Assembly (NCBI RefSeq): GCF_900104795.1
Contig: NZ_FNTG01000001.1
Coordinates: 4,340,001 to 4,404,000, forward strand
DNA length: 64,000 nt
Reading direction: 5' to 3'
Origin: Burkholderia sp. WP9
GTDB lineage: Bacteria; Pseudomonadota; Gammaproteobacteria; Burkholderiales; Burkholderiaceae
Shown: one piece after another, positions 54,838-63,315 of the stretch
Layout of the letters: each line of letters opens with the position of its first letter
Numbering within the stretch: position 1 is the stretch's first letter
Made by a program: the position numbers and the translations under genes
The notes under the pieces: generated by a model
The model's input: only the letters and a program-made list of their open reading frames with translations
The model's database searches: none
What the model was told of the DNA's origin: nothing

Positions 54838-56376
54838 TCAATCCATCGCGGCGTGCGCCACCGACGCATCCGGCGCCCTGTGCGACGGGCGAATCAGCAG
54901 CAGGAGCGGAATGACCAGCAGCGTCGCCATGAACATCAGCTTGAAGTCGTTCAGATACGCGATCATCGACGCTTGCTGGGTGATCGAGACGTTCAGCGCG
55001 GCCATGTCGTAGTTCGAGCCGCTATTGAGCATGGGCTGGACCGCTGGATTGAACGCCGAGATATTGGCCGCAAGGTCCGCGTGCGAGACCTGCGTGTTGC
55101 GGGTCATCAGCGTCTGCACGATCGAAATGCCGATGCTGCTGCCAATATTGCGCATCAGGCTGTACGTTGCGGTGCCGTCCGCGCGCAGTTCGGGCGTGAG
55201 CGTCGAGAAGGTCAGCGCGCTCAGCGGCACGAACACGAGGCCGAGGCCGAAACCTTGAATTACGCCAGGCCAGACGATATCCGACGCCGACAGCACGATC
55301 GTGTAATGCATCATCTGCCACAGCGCGAACGCCGAGATCAGGAAGCCGGCGAGCAGCAAGATCCGCGCGTCGATCCGCTTCAGCAGCCGCCCGGCGAACA
55401 GCATGGCGACCATCGTGCCCGCGCCGCTCGGCGCCGTGACGAGCCCGGTGGTCGCGACCGGATAGTTCATCAGGTTTTGCAACATGGGCGGCAGCAAGGC
55501 GCGCGTTGCATACATCACCGCGCCGATCACGAAGATAAAGAACGTGCCGGTGGCGAAGTTCGGATCCCTCAGCAGCTCGTATTTGAAGAACGACTTCTTG
55601 CCGACCGTTGCCGTATGCACGAGAAAGAACGCGAAGCTGATCGCGGCGAGCAGCGCTTCGATGACGATTTCGTTCGACCCGAACCAATCGAGTTGCTCGC
55701 CCCGATCGAGCATGGCTTGCAATGCGCCGATGGCCAGACCGAGCGTGGCGAAGCCGAACGCATCGAACTTCACGTCGTGCTTCGGCTCGCGCGAAGGCAG
55801 GAAGGTCGCCACGCCGAACAATGCGAACGCGCCGATCGGCACGTTGATGAAAAACACCCAGCGCCAGTTGTAGCTGTCGGTGAGCCAGCCGCCGAGCGTC
55901 GGCCCGAGAATCGGTCCGACCATCACGCCCATGCCCCACACAGCCATGGCTTGGCCCTGCTTTTCGCGCGGGTTGATATCGAGCAGGATGGACTGCGACA
56001 ACGGCACCAGCGACGCGCCGAAAACGCCTTGCAACAAGCGCGACGCCACGATCTGCGTGAGCGTCTCCGACAATCCGCACAGTGCCGACGACACCGTGAA
56101 GCCGCCGATCGCGACGATCAGCAACCGCTTGACGCTCAACCGGTCCGAGAGCCAGCCCGTGAGCGGCGTGGCAATCGCGGCCGCGACGATGTACGAAGTC
56201 AGCACCCACGTGATCTCATCCTGCGACGCGGACAGCGTGCCCTGCATGTGCGGCAGCGCCACGTTGGCGATCGTGCTGTCGAGCGTCTGGATCAGCGTCG
56301 CCAGCATGATCGAAATGGTGATCATCGATCGGTTGAGCGGCGCGGCGGTGTTTGCCGCCGGAGTGTCGGAAGACAT
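54838..56376 (-). CDS. EmrB/QacA-family MFS drug pump
   Basis: A 512-residue inner-membrane exporter with 14 predicted segments (DHA2 group). LIQTLDSTIANVALPHMQGTL near residue 30 is motif D1, WLSDRLSVKRLL is motif A, and GPILGPTLGGWLTDSYNWRWVFFINVPIG is the antiporter motif C region. ATG 56376 is used. No EmrA-type adaptor is adjacent, so a partner must lie elsewhere or the pump acts alone. It is divergent from a MarR gene, with a palindrome in between. Confidence 0.94.
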   Translation of the reverse strand: MSSDTPAANTAAPLNRSMITISIMLATLIQTLDSTIANVALPHMQGTLSASQDEITWVLTSYIVAAAIATPLTGWLSDRLSVKRLLIVAIGGFTVSSALCGLSETLTQIVASRLLQGVFGASLVPLSQSILLDINPREKQGQAMAVWGMGVMVGPILGPTLGGWLTDSYNWRWVFFINVPIGAFALFGVATFLPSREPKHDVKFDAFGFATLGLAIGALQAMLDRGEQLDWFGSNEIVIEALLAAISFAFFLVHTATVGKKSFFKYELLRDPNFATGTFFIFVIGAVMYATRALLPPMLQNLMNYPVATTGLVTAPSGAGTMVAMLFAGRLLKRIDARILLLAGFLISAFALWQMMHYTIVLSASDIVWPGVIQGFGLGLVFVPLSALTFSTLTPELRADGTATYSLMRNIGSSIGISIVQTLMTRNTQVSHADLAANISAFNPAVQPMLNSGSNYDMAALNVSITQQASMIAYLNDFKLMFMATLLVIPLLLLIRPSHRAPDASVAHAAMD

Positions 56377-56394
56377 GAATGAGCGAGGATCGTC

Positions 56395-56420
56395 GATATA
56401 GTAAGCATGCTTAGTATATC
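56395..56420. promoter_or_regulatory. Likely MarR operator
   Basis: A 26-bp near-perfect palindrome centred on TAAGCATGCTTA, with GATATA on the left and TATATC on the right; only one base pair breaks the symmetry. It is placed 18 bp before the EmrB start and upstream of the MarR gene. Confidence 0.75.
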
Positions 56421-56501
56421 GGTTGCGCAAGTGCGCGCCATCGGGAATTATGCGGAGCCTGAATTGCGCGGGCTTCAGCGCTGAAAAACGGCGGCCTTTC
56501 G

Positions 56502-56507
56502 TATAAT
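56502..56507 (+). promoter_or_regulatory. -10 element immediately before the MarR gene
   Basis: TATAAT ends seven bases before the ATG at 56514, so transcription would begin at or next to the start codon. No good -35 is visible at 17 bp. Confidence 0.5.
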
Positions 56508-56513
56508 CCGCCC

Positions 56514-56957
56514 ATGAAAACCCAACTCGATGAGCGCTTCGGCTTTCTGATTTCCGACGTCGGCCGTCTGACCGGCAAGCGTTTCGACGACCTTGCAAAG
56601 TCCTCAGTCGACCTGACGCGCGCGCAATGTCGCGTACTCGCCTATCTCGCGCATTACGGCGACACCAATCAGGCTCGGCTTGCTGACCTGCTCGAGGTCG
56701 CACCGATATCGGCGGGCCGTCTGCTCGACCGCATGGAAGAGGGTGGCTGGATCGAGCGGATCGCCAACCCGCAGGACCGCCGCGAACGCCAGGTGCGCAT
56801 GACGCCGAAGGCCGAGCGCACCCTCGGCCGGGCGCGCAAGGTCGGCGACGAAGTCGCGCTCGAAGCGCTGAGCGGTTTCACCGACGAAGAAGCGAAGCAG
56901 TTGATCGCCCTGTTGCAGCGGGTGCGGGGCAATCTGAGCCGGTTGGTGGACCGGTGA
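56514..56957 (+). CDS. MarR-family transcription regulator
   Basis: A 147-residue repressor. The winged helix spans about 35-100: CRVLAYLAHYG, QARLADLLEVAPISAGRLLDRMEEGGWIER and the wing DRRERQVRMTPKAE with the conserved DRR. It is divergent from an EmrB-type pump and almost surely controls it through the palindrome at 56395-56420. No Shine-Dalgarno is seen before the ATG, and a TATAAT lies so close that a leaderless mRNA is likely. Confidence 0.94.
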   Translation: MKTQLDERFGFLISDVGRLTGKRFDDLAKSSVDLTRAQCRVLAYLAHYGDTNQARLADLLEVAPISAGRLLDRMEEGGWIERIANPQDRRERQVRMTPKAERTLGRARKVGDEVALEALSGFTDEEAKQLIALLQRVRGNLSRLVDR

Positions 56958-57181
56958 TGCATTGATATCGCGGCTCGATCGAGGGATCCGCGACGCGCGG
57001 CACCGAGCAGTTCGACCCGATCGTCGCGCGGATGCACGACATGGCGCAACGGAGCGCTGCCCTGGTCGGGCGGTGGCGCCCGCGTCGCGATCGCCCCGCG
57101 ATCAGGGGCGCCACATGAGTCAGGTCATTGCGTTTTCCCGCACGACGGCCGTGCGAGGCATGCGGTTGCCCCGCGCGACGG

Positions 57182-57532
57182 CTACTTCGACTCGGGAGTC
57201 CCCGTCGCTCCAGACGGCGGAACCAGTTCGAAGCAGGCAGGCGGCGCGACAGACGTTTTCGTTTTCGCGTCAGGCTGCTGCGGGTCGAAGCATTTGAAGG
57301 CGCTCTGATCGCGCTGGACGAAAATCGTGTCGGCCAGGCCGGCGCTGCCTTGAGCGCCGTTCACGACAGCGACGATTTTGTAGCCGTTCTGCAGCAGCGT
57401 GGATAGCGTGGTCGCGCTCGTGCGCCATTGGCTGTCGGACGGGGTCTGGGCCTGAACGGCCGACGCGGCAGCGCCGCCGAGAAGCACGATGGAAGCGGTG
57501 GCCACGGCAAGTGTGGCGGTGCGAAACGTCAT
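57182..57532 (-). CDS. Small exported protein of unknown function
   Basis: A 116-residue protein with a signal peptide (TLAVATASIVLLGGAAASAVQAQ, likely cut after VQA or AQA). The mature part has TLLQNGYKIVAVVNG and IFVQRDQSAFKCFD, with two cysteines (FKCF and PACFEL). I know this type as a conserved Burkholderia periplasmic hypothetical. AGGAGG before the ATG at 57532 fixes the start. The end is rich in Pro, Ser and Thr. It stands alone; the tRNA gene upstream has its own terminator. Confidence 0.8.
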   Translation of the reverse strand: MTFRTATLAVATASIVLLGGAAASAVQAQTPSDSQWRTSATTLSTLLQNGYKIVAVVNGAQGSAGLADTIFVQRDQSAFKCFDPQQPDAKTKTSVAPPACFELVPPSGATGTPESK

Positions 57533-57581
57533 CAAGAAACCTCCTTGAAGTTGCTGTAGTTGCAGTTTGGAAAGCCAAAAC

Positions 57582-57619
57582 AAAAAAGCCGCTGAACCTT
57601 GCGGATCAGCGGCTTTTTC
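57582..57619 (-). terminator. Terminator of the tRNA gene
   Basis: GCCGCTGA (57588-57595) pairs with TCAGCGGC (57606-57613), extended by A and T runs; T6 follows on the minus strand. It lies just past the tRNA 3' end. Confidence 0.9.
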
Positions 57620-57626
57620 TTGCAAC

Positions 57627-57703
<77 letters not shown>

Positions 57704-57789
57704 GAAAGAAGCGAGATTATGCGGACGCCGCCGGAGGCTGTCAACCCCCGGCGCACAACTTTTTCAAGTTGCCGCGGCTATCAGGCGTT

Positions 57790-59448
57790 TCAGTCCTTCG
57801 CGTAGATGTCCGAGTCCTTGGTTTCCTTGACGAACAGCATGCCGATCACGAAGGTAATGAGCGCAATCACGATCGGATACCACAGCCCCGAAAAGATATT
57901 GCCCTTCGCCGCCACGATCGCGAACGCGGTCGCCGGCAGGAAGCCGCCGAACCAGCCATTGCCGATGTGATACGGCAGCGACATCGACGTATAGCGAATG
58001 CGCGTGGGGAACATTTCCACCAGCATCGCCGCGATCGGGCCGTAGACCATCGTCACGTAGATCATCATGATCGTCAGGATCACCACGCTCATCGGCCAGT
58101 TGATCTGCGAGGGATCGGCCTTCGGCGGATAACCCGCGGTCTTCAGCGTCGTCGCGAGCGTCTTGTCGAACGCCTTGCCTTGATCCTTGGCGTCGGCGGC
58201 CTTGCCGTCATACGTGTTGATCACCGTATCGCCGACCTTGATCTCCGCCAGCGTGCCAGCCGGCGCGGCGACGTTCTCGTAGTTCAGGCCGGCCTTCGAG
58301 AGCGCGCTCTTGGCGATGTCGCAGGAACTCGTGAACTTCGAGGTGCCGACCGGGTTGAACTGGAACGAGCACTCGTCCGGATTCGCGATCACGACGATCG
58401 GCGCCTTCGCGGTTGCAGTTTCCAGTGCCGGGTTGGTGTAGTGCGTCAGCGCCTTGAACAGCGGGAAGTACGTGCATGCGGCGATCAGCAGGCCGGCCAT
58501 GATGATCGGCTTGCGGCCGATACGATCCGACAGCGAGCCGAAGAACAGGAAGAACGGCGTGCCGATCAGAAGCGCGATCGCGATCATGATGTTGGCGCTG
58601 CTGCCGTCCACCTTCAGCGTCTGCGTCAGGAAGAACAGCGTGTAGAACTGGCCCGTGTACCAGACCACCGCCTGGCCGGCGGTCAGGCCGATCAGCGCGA
58701 GAATCACGATCTTCAGGTTTTTCCACTGGCCGAAAGCTTCGGTCAGCGGCGCCTTGGAGGTCTTGCCTTCTGCCTTGATGCGCTCGAATACCGGCGATTC
58801 ATGCAGTTGCAGACGAATCCACACCGACACGCCCAGCAGGAGGATCGACGCGACAAACGGAATGCGCCAGCCCCAGTCGCCGAACGCTTCTTCGCCCATT
58901 GCCGTGCGCACGCCGAGAATCACCAGCAGCGACAGGAACAGGCCGAGGGTAGCGGTTGTCTGGATCCAGGCCGTGTAGAAGCCGCGGCGACCCGCCGGCG
59001 CGTGTTCGGCCACGTAGGTGGCGGCACCGCCGTACTCGCCGCCGAGCGCCAGACCTTGCAGCATCCGCATGGCGACGAAGATCACCGGCGCGGCGATACC
59101 GATCGATGCGTAGCCCGGCAGAAAGCCGACGAGGAACGTCGACAGGCCCATGATCACGATCGTCACGAGGAACGTGTACTTGCGCCCAACCAGATCGCCG
59201 AGCCGCCCGAACACGATCGCGCCGAACGGCCGGACCGCGAAGCCGGCCGCGAAGCTGAGCAGCGTGAAGATGAAGGCGGCTGTCGGATTGACGCCGGAGA
59301 AGAAGCTCTTGCTGATGAAGGCCGCGAGCGAGCCGGCCAGATAGAAGTCGTACCACTCGAAAACCGTGCCCAGCGACGATGCGAAGATCACCCGTTTCTC
59401 TTCGCTCGTCATCGGCACGTGCGAGATTTGCCCGCCAACGGTAGCCAT
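57790..59448 (-). CDS. MHS-family MFS transporter with large loop
   Basis: A 552-residue inner-membrane symporter. SSLGTVFEWYDFYLAGSLAA, GRLGDLVGRKYTF and LGGEYGGAATYVAEHAP identify the metabolite:H+ symporter group. It is about 110 residues longer than usual because of one hydrophilic stretch (about 337-450) between late membrane segments, carrying Cys360 and Cys376, which could form a disulfide if periplasmic. ATG 59448 follows GGAGACGACAT. A two-component pair lies just upstream on the same strand, which may control it (inference). Substrate unknown; organic acids are typical. Confidence 0.93.
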   Translation of the reverse strand: MATVGGQISHVPMTSEEKRVIFASSLGTVFEWYDFYLAGSLAAFISKSFFSGVNPTAAFIFTLLSFAAGFAVRPFGAIVFGRLGDLVGRKYTFLVTIVIMGLSTFLVGFLPGYASIGIAAPVIFVAMRMLQGLALGGEYGGAATYVAEHAPAGRRGFYTAWIQTTATLGLFLSLLVILGVRTAMGEEAFGDWGWRIPFVASILLLGVSVWIRLQLHESPVFERIKAEGKTSKAPLTEAFGQWKNLKIVILALIGLTAGQAVVWYTGQFYTLFFLTQTLKVDGSSANIMIAIALLIGTPFFLFFGSLSDRIGRKPIIMAGLLIAACTYFPLFKALTHYTNPALETATAKAPIVVIANPDECSFQFNPVGTSKFTSSCDIAKSALSKAGLNYENVAAPAGTLAEIKVGDTVINTYDGKAADAKDQGKAFDKTLATTLKTAGYPPKADPSQINWPMSVVILTIMMIYVTMVYGPIAAMLVEMFPTRIRYTSMSLPYHIGNGWFGGFLPATAFAIVAAKGNIFSGLWYPIVIALITFVIGMLFVKETKDSDIYAKD

Positions 59449-59601
59449 ATGTCGTCTCCAATATTGATATGCACGCGGTCCGCCGGTAACGGCGTTCCCG
59501 TGAAACCGATTATTGGAGTGGAAACTTACGGCGTACTGACGTGGCGAGGTGAAATCGCAGCTTGCGGCGTGCAGTGCGATTTCATTCAACGCGCGTCAAT
59601 T

Positions 59602-59631
59602 AATATTCAAAATCGCGCAATGCACAGTCAA
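59602..59631 (-). promoter_or_regulatory. Possible promoter of MHS transporter gene
   Basis: On the minus strand TTGACT (59631-59626), an 18-bp spacer and AATATT (59607-59602), leaving a leader of about 150 nt to the ATG at 59448. Confidence 0.4.
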
Positions 59632-59665
59632 CGTTTCTTAATATTGGGATAGCGCGTGTGCGCTT

Positions 59666-61213
59666 TCAAGAGGCGTTAGGGTAAGTCCCGTCCCGCTCGT
59701 GGATGTGCAAGCTGACACGTACGAGCGTCCCGGCAAGCCGCGGCGAGGTTTGATACACGTTGTCGTCGATCGTCAGCTCGCCGCCATGCATGGTCGCTAT
59801 CTCGCGCACGATCGCAAGCCCGAGGCCGCTACCGTCGCCTTCTCGGCCGAGAATCCGGTAGAAGCGCTCGATCACCCGCGAACGCTCGGCGACCGGAATG
59901 CCGAGCCCCGTATCCTCGACTTCCAGATGGACGAGGCGGGCCGGCGCATCATGCCGCACCCTGACGGTGATGCGCCCGCCCGGCGGCGTATAGCGGATGG
60001 CGTTGTCGATCAGATTCGACAGCATTTCGCGCAGCATGACCGGATTGCCGTCGACTTCGACGGGCTCGTCTGGCCCCTCGTAGCCGAGATCCATCTCCTT
60101 TGCGAGCGCGGCCTGAACCCAGTCGCGCACTGCGCTGCGCGCCACTTCCGTCACTTCGACCGGCGTAAAAATCTGGCCCGACATGCGATTCTCCGCGCGC
60201 GCCAGCGCCAGCAACTGCGTGACGAGCCGTGCGGCGTGCTCCGAACTGGTGGCGATCTGTTCGAGCGAGCGGTGCACTTCGGCGGAGGCGTCCTGGCGCA
60301 GTGCCAGTTCGGCCTGGGTGCGCAGGCCGGCAAGCGGCGTTTTCATCTGATGCGCGGCGTCGGCGATAAAGCGCTTTTGCAGCTCCATGTTCTGCTCGAG
60401 GCGCGTCAGCAGATCGTTGAAGGAGGTGACGAGCGGCTCGATTTCGGGCGGCGCGCGGCGCGCTTCGAGCGGCGAAAGGTCGTCCGGGCGGCGCGCGCGG
60501 ATATGGGCTTGCAGCGCGTGCAGCGGCGCGAGGCCGCGCGAGAGGCCGAACCAGACGAGCAGGATCGCGAGCGGCAGAATCACGAACTGCGGCAGGATCA
60601 CGCCTTTGATGATGTCGTTGGCGAGCTGGCTGCGTTTGTCGAGCGTCTCGGCGACCTGCACTAGTACGGGCTGCGCCCCCGGCGTCTGCGGAAACTCGAC
60701 CGTGGTATAGGCGACGCGAATGTCATTGCCGCGCAGCACGTCGTCACGGAATTCGACGAGACCCGGCTGCGGCCGGTCTTCCTCGTGTGGCAACGGCATA
60801 TCGCGCTCGCCGCCCACGAGTTCGCCGCGCGTGCCGAGCACCTGGTAGAACACGCTGTCCACATTGTCGGTGCGCAGAAAATCGCGAGTGGAATCGGGCA
60901 GCGATAGCTCGGCCACGCCGTTGACCGGATGGATCTGGCGGGCGAGCACGTAAGCGTCGGTTTCGAGCGCGCGGTCGAACGGGCCGTTCGCGATCGACTT
61001 GGCGACCAGATACGTGACGGCGAGGCTCATCGGCCAAAGCAGCAGAAGCGGCGCCAGCATCCAGTCTAGAATCTCGCCGAACAGCGAGCGCGGGCGTGCT
61101 TCGGCGGCGGCTTCGGTTTCGTCGGGCGGGGCGAACGGGTTGGCGTAGCGCTCGTCGCGCGCCTCGTCGAGGTCCGCCGCGTGCGCCGTAGCGCGGTCTG
61201 CGCGTGCGGACAT
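59666..61213 (-). CDS. Sensor histidine kinase, TctE/QseC type
   Basis: A 515-residue inner-membrane kinase. About 48 cytosolic residues come first, then membrane segment 1 (52-71), a periplasmic sensor domain (about 72-205), membrane segment 2 (206-224), HAMP-like linker, and the dimerisation domain with phospho-acceptor His288 (DAAHQMKTPLAGLRTQ). The ATPase domain has NLIDNAIRYTPPGG, DTGLGIP and GSGLGLAI. The periplasmic part resembles the TctE (tricarboxylate) group. It begins 9 bp after the response regulator. Confidence 0.95.
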   Translation of the reverse strand: MSARADRATAHAADLDEARDERYANPFAPPDETEAAAEARPRSLFGEILDWMLAPLLLLWPMSLAVTYLVAKSIANGPFDRALETDAYVLARQIHPVNGVAELSLPDSTRDFLRTDNVDSVFYQVLGTRGELVGGERDMPLPHEEDRPQPGLVEFRDDVLRGNDIRVAYTTVEFPQTPGAQPVLVQVAETLDKRSQLANDIIKGVILPQFVILPLAILLVWFGLSRGLAPLHALQAHIRARRPDDLSPLEARRAPPEIEPLVTSFNDLLTRLEQNMELQKRFIADAAHQMKTPLAGLRTQAELALRQDASAEVHRSLEQIATSSEHAARLVTQLLALARAENRMSGQIFTPVEVTEVARSAVRDWVQAALAKEMDLGYEGPDEPVEVDGNPVMLREMLSNLIDNAIRYTPPGGRITVRVRHDAPARLVHLEVEDTGLGIPVAERSRVIERFYRILGREGDGSGLGLAIVREIATMHGGELTIDDNVYQTSPRLAGTLVRVSLHIHERDGTYPNAS

Positions 61214-61222
61214 GGGCGTCTT

Positions 61223-61999
61223 CTATTTGTAGTGGTGGCTCGCCGGCATCGAGCCGGACGACGGCGAGGCGGGCGGTTCAGGCTCGGCGGGCGGGGACGT
61301 GCTCATGGCGTTGGTGCTCGCGTTAGCCGGCGCAGCCGCTTTCTCGAGGCAGTAGCCCAGCCCGCGTACGGTGATGATACGCACGCCGCTCGGCTCGATT
61401 TTCTTGCGCAGGCGGTGTACGTAGACCTCGATGGCGTTGTTGCTGACTTCCTCGCCCCATTCGCACAGGTGATCGACGAGTTGTTCCTTCGAGACCAGCC
61501 GGCCGATCCGTTGCAGCAGCACTTCGAGCAAGCCCAGCTCGCGCGCGGACAGGTCGATCACCTGATCGTTGATGTAGGCGATCCGGCCGACCTGATCGAA
61601 CGACAGCGATCCGTGCCGCACGACCGTCGGGCCGCCGCCCGCGCCACGCCGCGTCAAGGCGCGCACGCGTGCCTCGAGTTCGTTCAGCGCGAAGGGCTTG
61701 GCCATGTAGTCGTCGGCGCCGAGGTCGAGACCCTTGACGCGTTCGTCGACGCTGTCCGCGGCGGTCAGAATCAGCACCGGCATATTGGAATTGCGCGCAC
61801 GCAGCCGGCGCAACACCTCCAGCCCGGACATGCGCGGCAGGCCCAGATCGAGAATCAGCAGGTCGAAAGTTTGCATGGACAGCGCGGTGTCGGCCTCGAC
61901 GCCGGTCTTCACGTGGTCGACGGCATAGGCCGATTGGCGGAGTGATCGAACCAGACCGTCCGCGAGTATGCTGTCGTCTTCGGCAATCAGAATTCGCAT
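61223..61999 (-). CDS. OmpR-family response regulator, TctD/QseB type
   Basis: A 258-residue regulator. The receiver has Asp8-Asp9, phospho-acceptor Asp51 (LILDLGLP), Thr79 and Lys101 (MAKPF). The C-terminal winged helix (about 125-222) includes [27 protein letters not shown] and [12 protein letters not shown] Ser/Pro-rich tail of about 30 residues follows the fold, which is unusual for the family. ATG 61999 is the start. Partner kinase lies 9 bp downstream; the MHS transporter beyond it is the nearest plausible target. Confidence 0.96.
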   Translation of the reverse strand: MRILIAEDDSILADGLVRSLRQSAYAVDHVKTGVEADTALSMQTFDLLILDLGLPRMSGLEVLRRLRARNSNMPVLILTAADSVDERVKGLDLGADDYMAKPFALNELEARVRALTRRGAGGGPTVVRHGSLSFDQVGRIAYINDQVIDLSARELGLLEVLLQRIGRLVSKEQLVDHLCEWGEEVSNNAIEVYVHRLRKKIEPSGVRIITVRGLGYCLEKAAAPANASTNAMSTSPPAEPEPPASPSSGSMPASHHYK

Positions 62000-62122
62000 G
62001 GTGCGCCAGCCTGGCCTTGCCGGCACCGCGGGATGTCCCCCGGCGCACAGCGGTCTCCGAAAATTATTGTGGGTAGTGGGGTGGCGCGACGGTAAAAATG
62101 CGTGTTCGCATGAGAATCGCGC

Positions 62123-62151
62123 TTGCCAAAACTACTGTTTTTTTATACAGT
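62123..62151 (+). promoter_or_regulatory. Promoter of recA
   Basis: TTGCCA (62123-62128), 17-bp spacer, TACAGT (62146-62151); alternatively TATACA (62144-62149) at 15 bp. Either -10 lies within the LexA box, so LexA would block polymerase. Leader to the ATG is about 75 nt. Confidence 0.65.
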
Positions 62152-62152
62152 G
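62133..62152. promoter_or_regulatory. LexA (SOS) box of recA
   Basis: TACTGTTTTTTTATACAGTG matches the CTGT-N8-ACAG consensus exactly (62135-62150), with the flanking TA also kept on the left. Position over the -10 fits LexA repression. Confidence 0.92.
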
Positions 62153-62231
62153 TCTGAGTTTCGTGTGCTGTCCTTCAAAAGTGACCCGCACATCTGCCTC
62201 AGACGCCGTTCATCATAGCAAAGGACGATTC

Positions 62232-63308
62232 ATGGAAGAAAGCAAGAAAGGCTCGGCTGGACTGACTGCTGAAAAGAGCAAGGCACTCGCTGCCGCACTC
62301 GCGCAGATCGAAAAGCAGTTCGGCAAAGGGTCGGTCATGCGGCTCGGCGCAGGTGAGGTAGTCGAAGACATCCAGGTGGTTTCAACCGGATCGCTCGGCC
62401 TCGACATCGCGTTGGGCGTCGGCGGTTTGCCGCGTGGCCGTGTGGTCGAAATTTATGGCCCGGAATCGTCCGGTAAAACCACGCTGACGCTGCAAGTCAT
62501 TGCCGAAATGCAAAAGATCGGCGGCACGGCGGCGTTTATCGACGCGGAACACGCGCTGGACATCCAGTACGCGGGCAAACTCGGCGTGAACGTGAACGAC
62601 CTGCTGGTGTCGCAGCCGGACACAGGTGAACAGGCGCTCGAAATTGCGGACGCACTGGTGCGTTCGGGCTCGATCGACATGATCGTGATCGACTCGGTCG
62701 CGGCACTCGTGCCGAAGGCTGAAATCGAAGGTGAAATGGGCGACTCGCTGCCGGGTCTGCAAGCGCGTCTCATGTCGCAGGCGCTGCGCAAGCTCACCGG
62801 CACGATCAAGCGCACGAACTGCCTCGTCATCTTCATCAACCAGATCCGCATGAAGATCGGCGTGATGTTCGGCAATCCGGAAACCACCACGGGCGGTAAC
62901 GCGCTGAAGTTCTACGCGTCGGTGCGTCTGGACATTCGCCGTATCGGTTCGATCAAGAAGAACGACGAAGTGATCGGCAACGAAACGCGCGTGAAGGTTG
63001 TCAAGAACAAGGTGTCGCCACCGTTCAGGGAAGCAATTTTCGACATTCTGTACGGCGAAGGCATCTCGCGTCAGGGCGAAATCATCGACCTGGGCGTGCA
63101 GGCCAAGATCGTCGACAAGGCCGGCGCGTGGTACAGCTACAGCGGCGAACGTATTGGTCAGGGCAAGGACAACGCGCGTGAATTCCTGCGCGAAAATCCG
63201 GATATCGCTCGCGAGATCGAAAACCGTATCCGTGAGTCGCTGGGCGTGAATGCCATGGCTGAAGCGGTGACCGGCGCAGGCGCAGAAGTCGCAGACGAAG
63301 AAGAGTAA
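62232..63308 (+). CDS. recA: Recombinase RecA
   Basis: Forms filaments on single-stranded DNA for strand exchange and triggers LexA self-cleavage. At 358 residues it has Walker A GPESSGKT (76-83), Walker [11 protein letters not shown], loop L1 [21 protein letters not shown] and loop L2 with [23 protein letters not shown] lies before the ATG at 62232; a longer open frame upstream runs through the promoter and is not coding. recX follows 7 bp downstream. Confidence 0.99.
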   Translation: MEESKKGSAGLTAEKSKALAAALAQIEKQFGKGSVMRLGAGEVVEDIQVVSTGSLGLDIALGVGGLPRGRVVEIYGPESSGKTTLTLQVIAEMQKIGGTAAFIDAEHALDIQYAGKLGVNVNDLLVSQPDTGEQALEIADALVRSGSIDMIVIDSVAALVPKAEIEGEMGDSLPGLQARLMSQALRKLTGTIKRTNCLVIFINQIRMKIGVMFGNPETTTGGNALKFYASVRLDIRRIGSIKKNDEVIGNETRVKVVKNKVSPPFREAIFDILYGEGISRQGEIIDLGVQAKIVDKAGAWYSYSGERIGQGKDNAREFLRENPDIAREIENRIRESLGVNAMAEAVTGAGAEVADEEE

Positions 63309-63315
63309 CCATCAC

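Noticed and set aside
54751..56382. 543-residue open frame opposite the EmrB-type gene
   Set aside because: Composition is almost only Arg, His, Asp, Glu and Gln, which is typical of the reverse complement of a membrane-protein gene.
57769..59652. 627-residue open frame opposite the MHS transporter
   Set aside because: The same charged, low-complexity composition over a clear membrane transporter.
61968..62231. 88-residue N-terminal extension of RecA
   Set aside because: It spans the promoter and LexA box; RecA starts at MEESKKG with AAGGA upstream.
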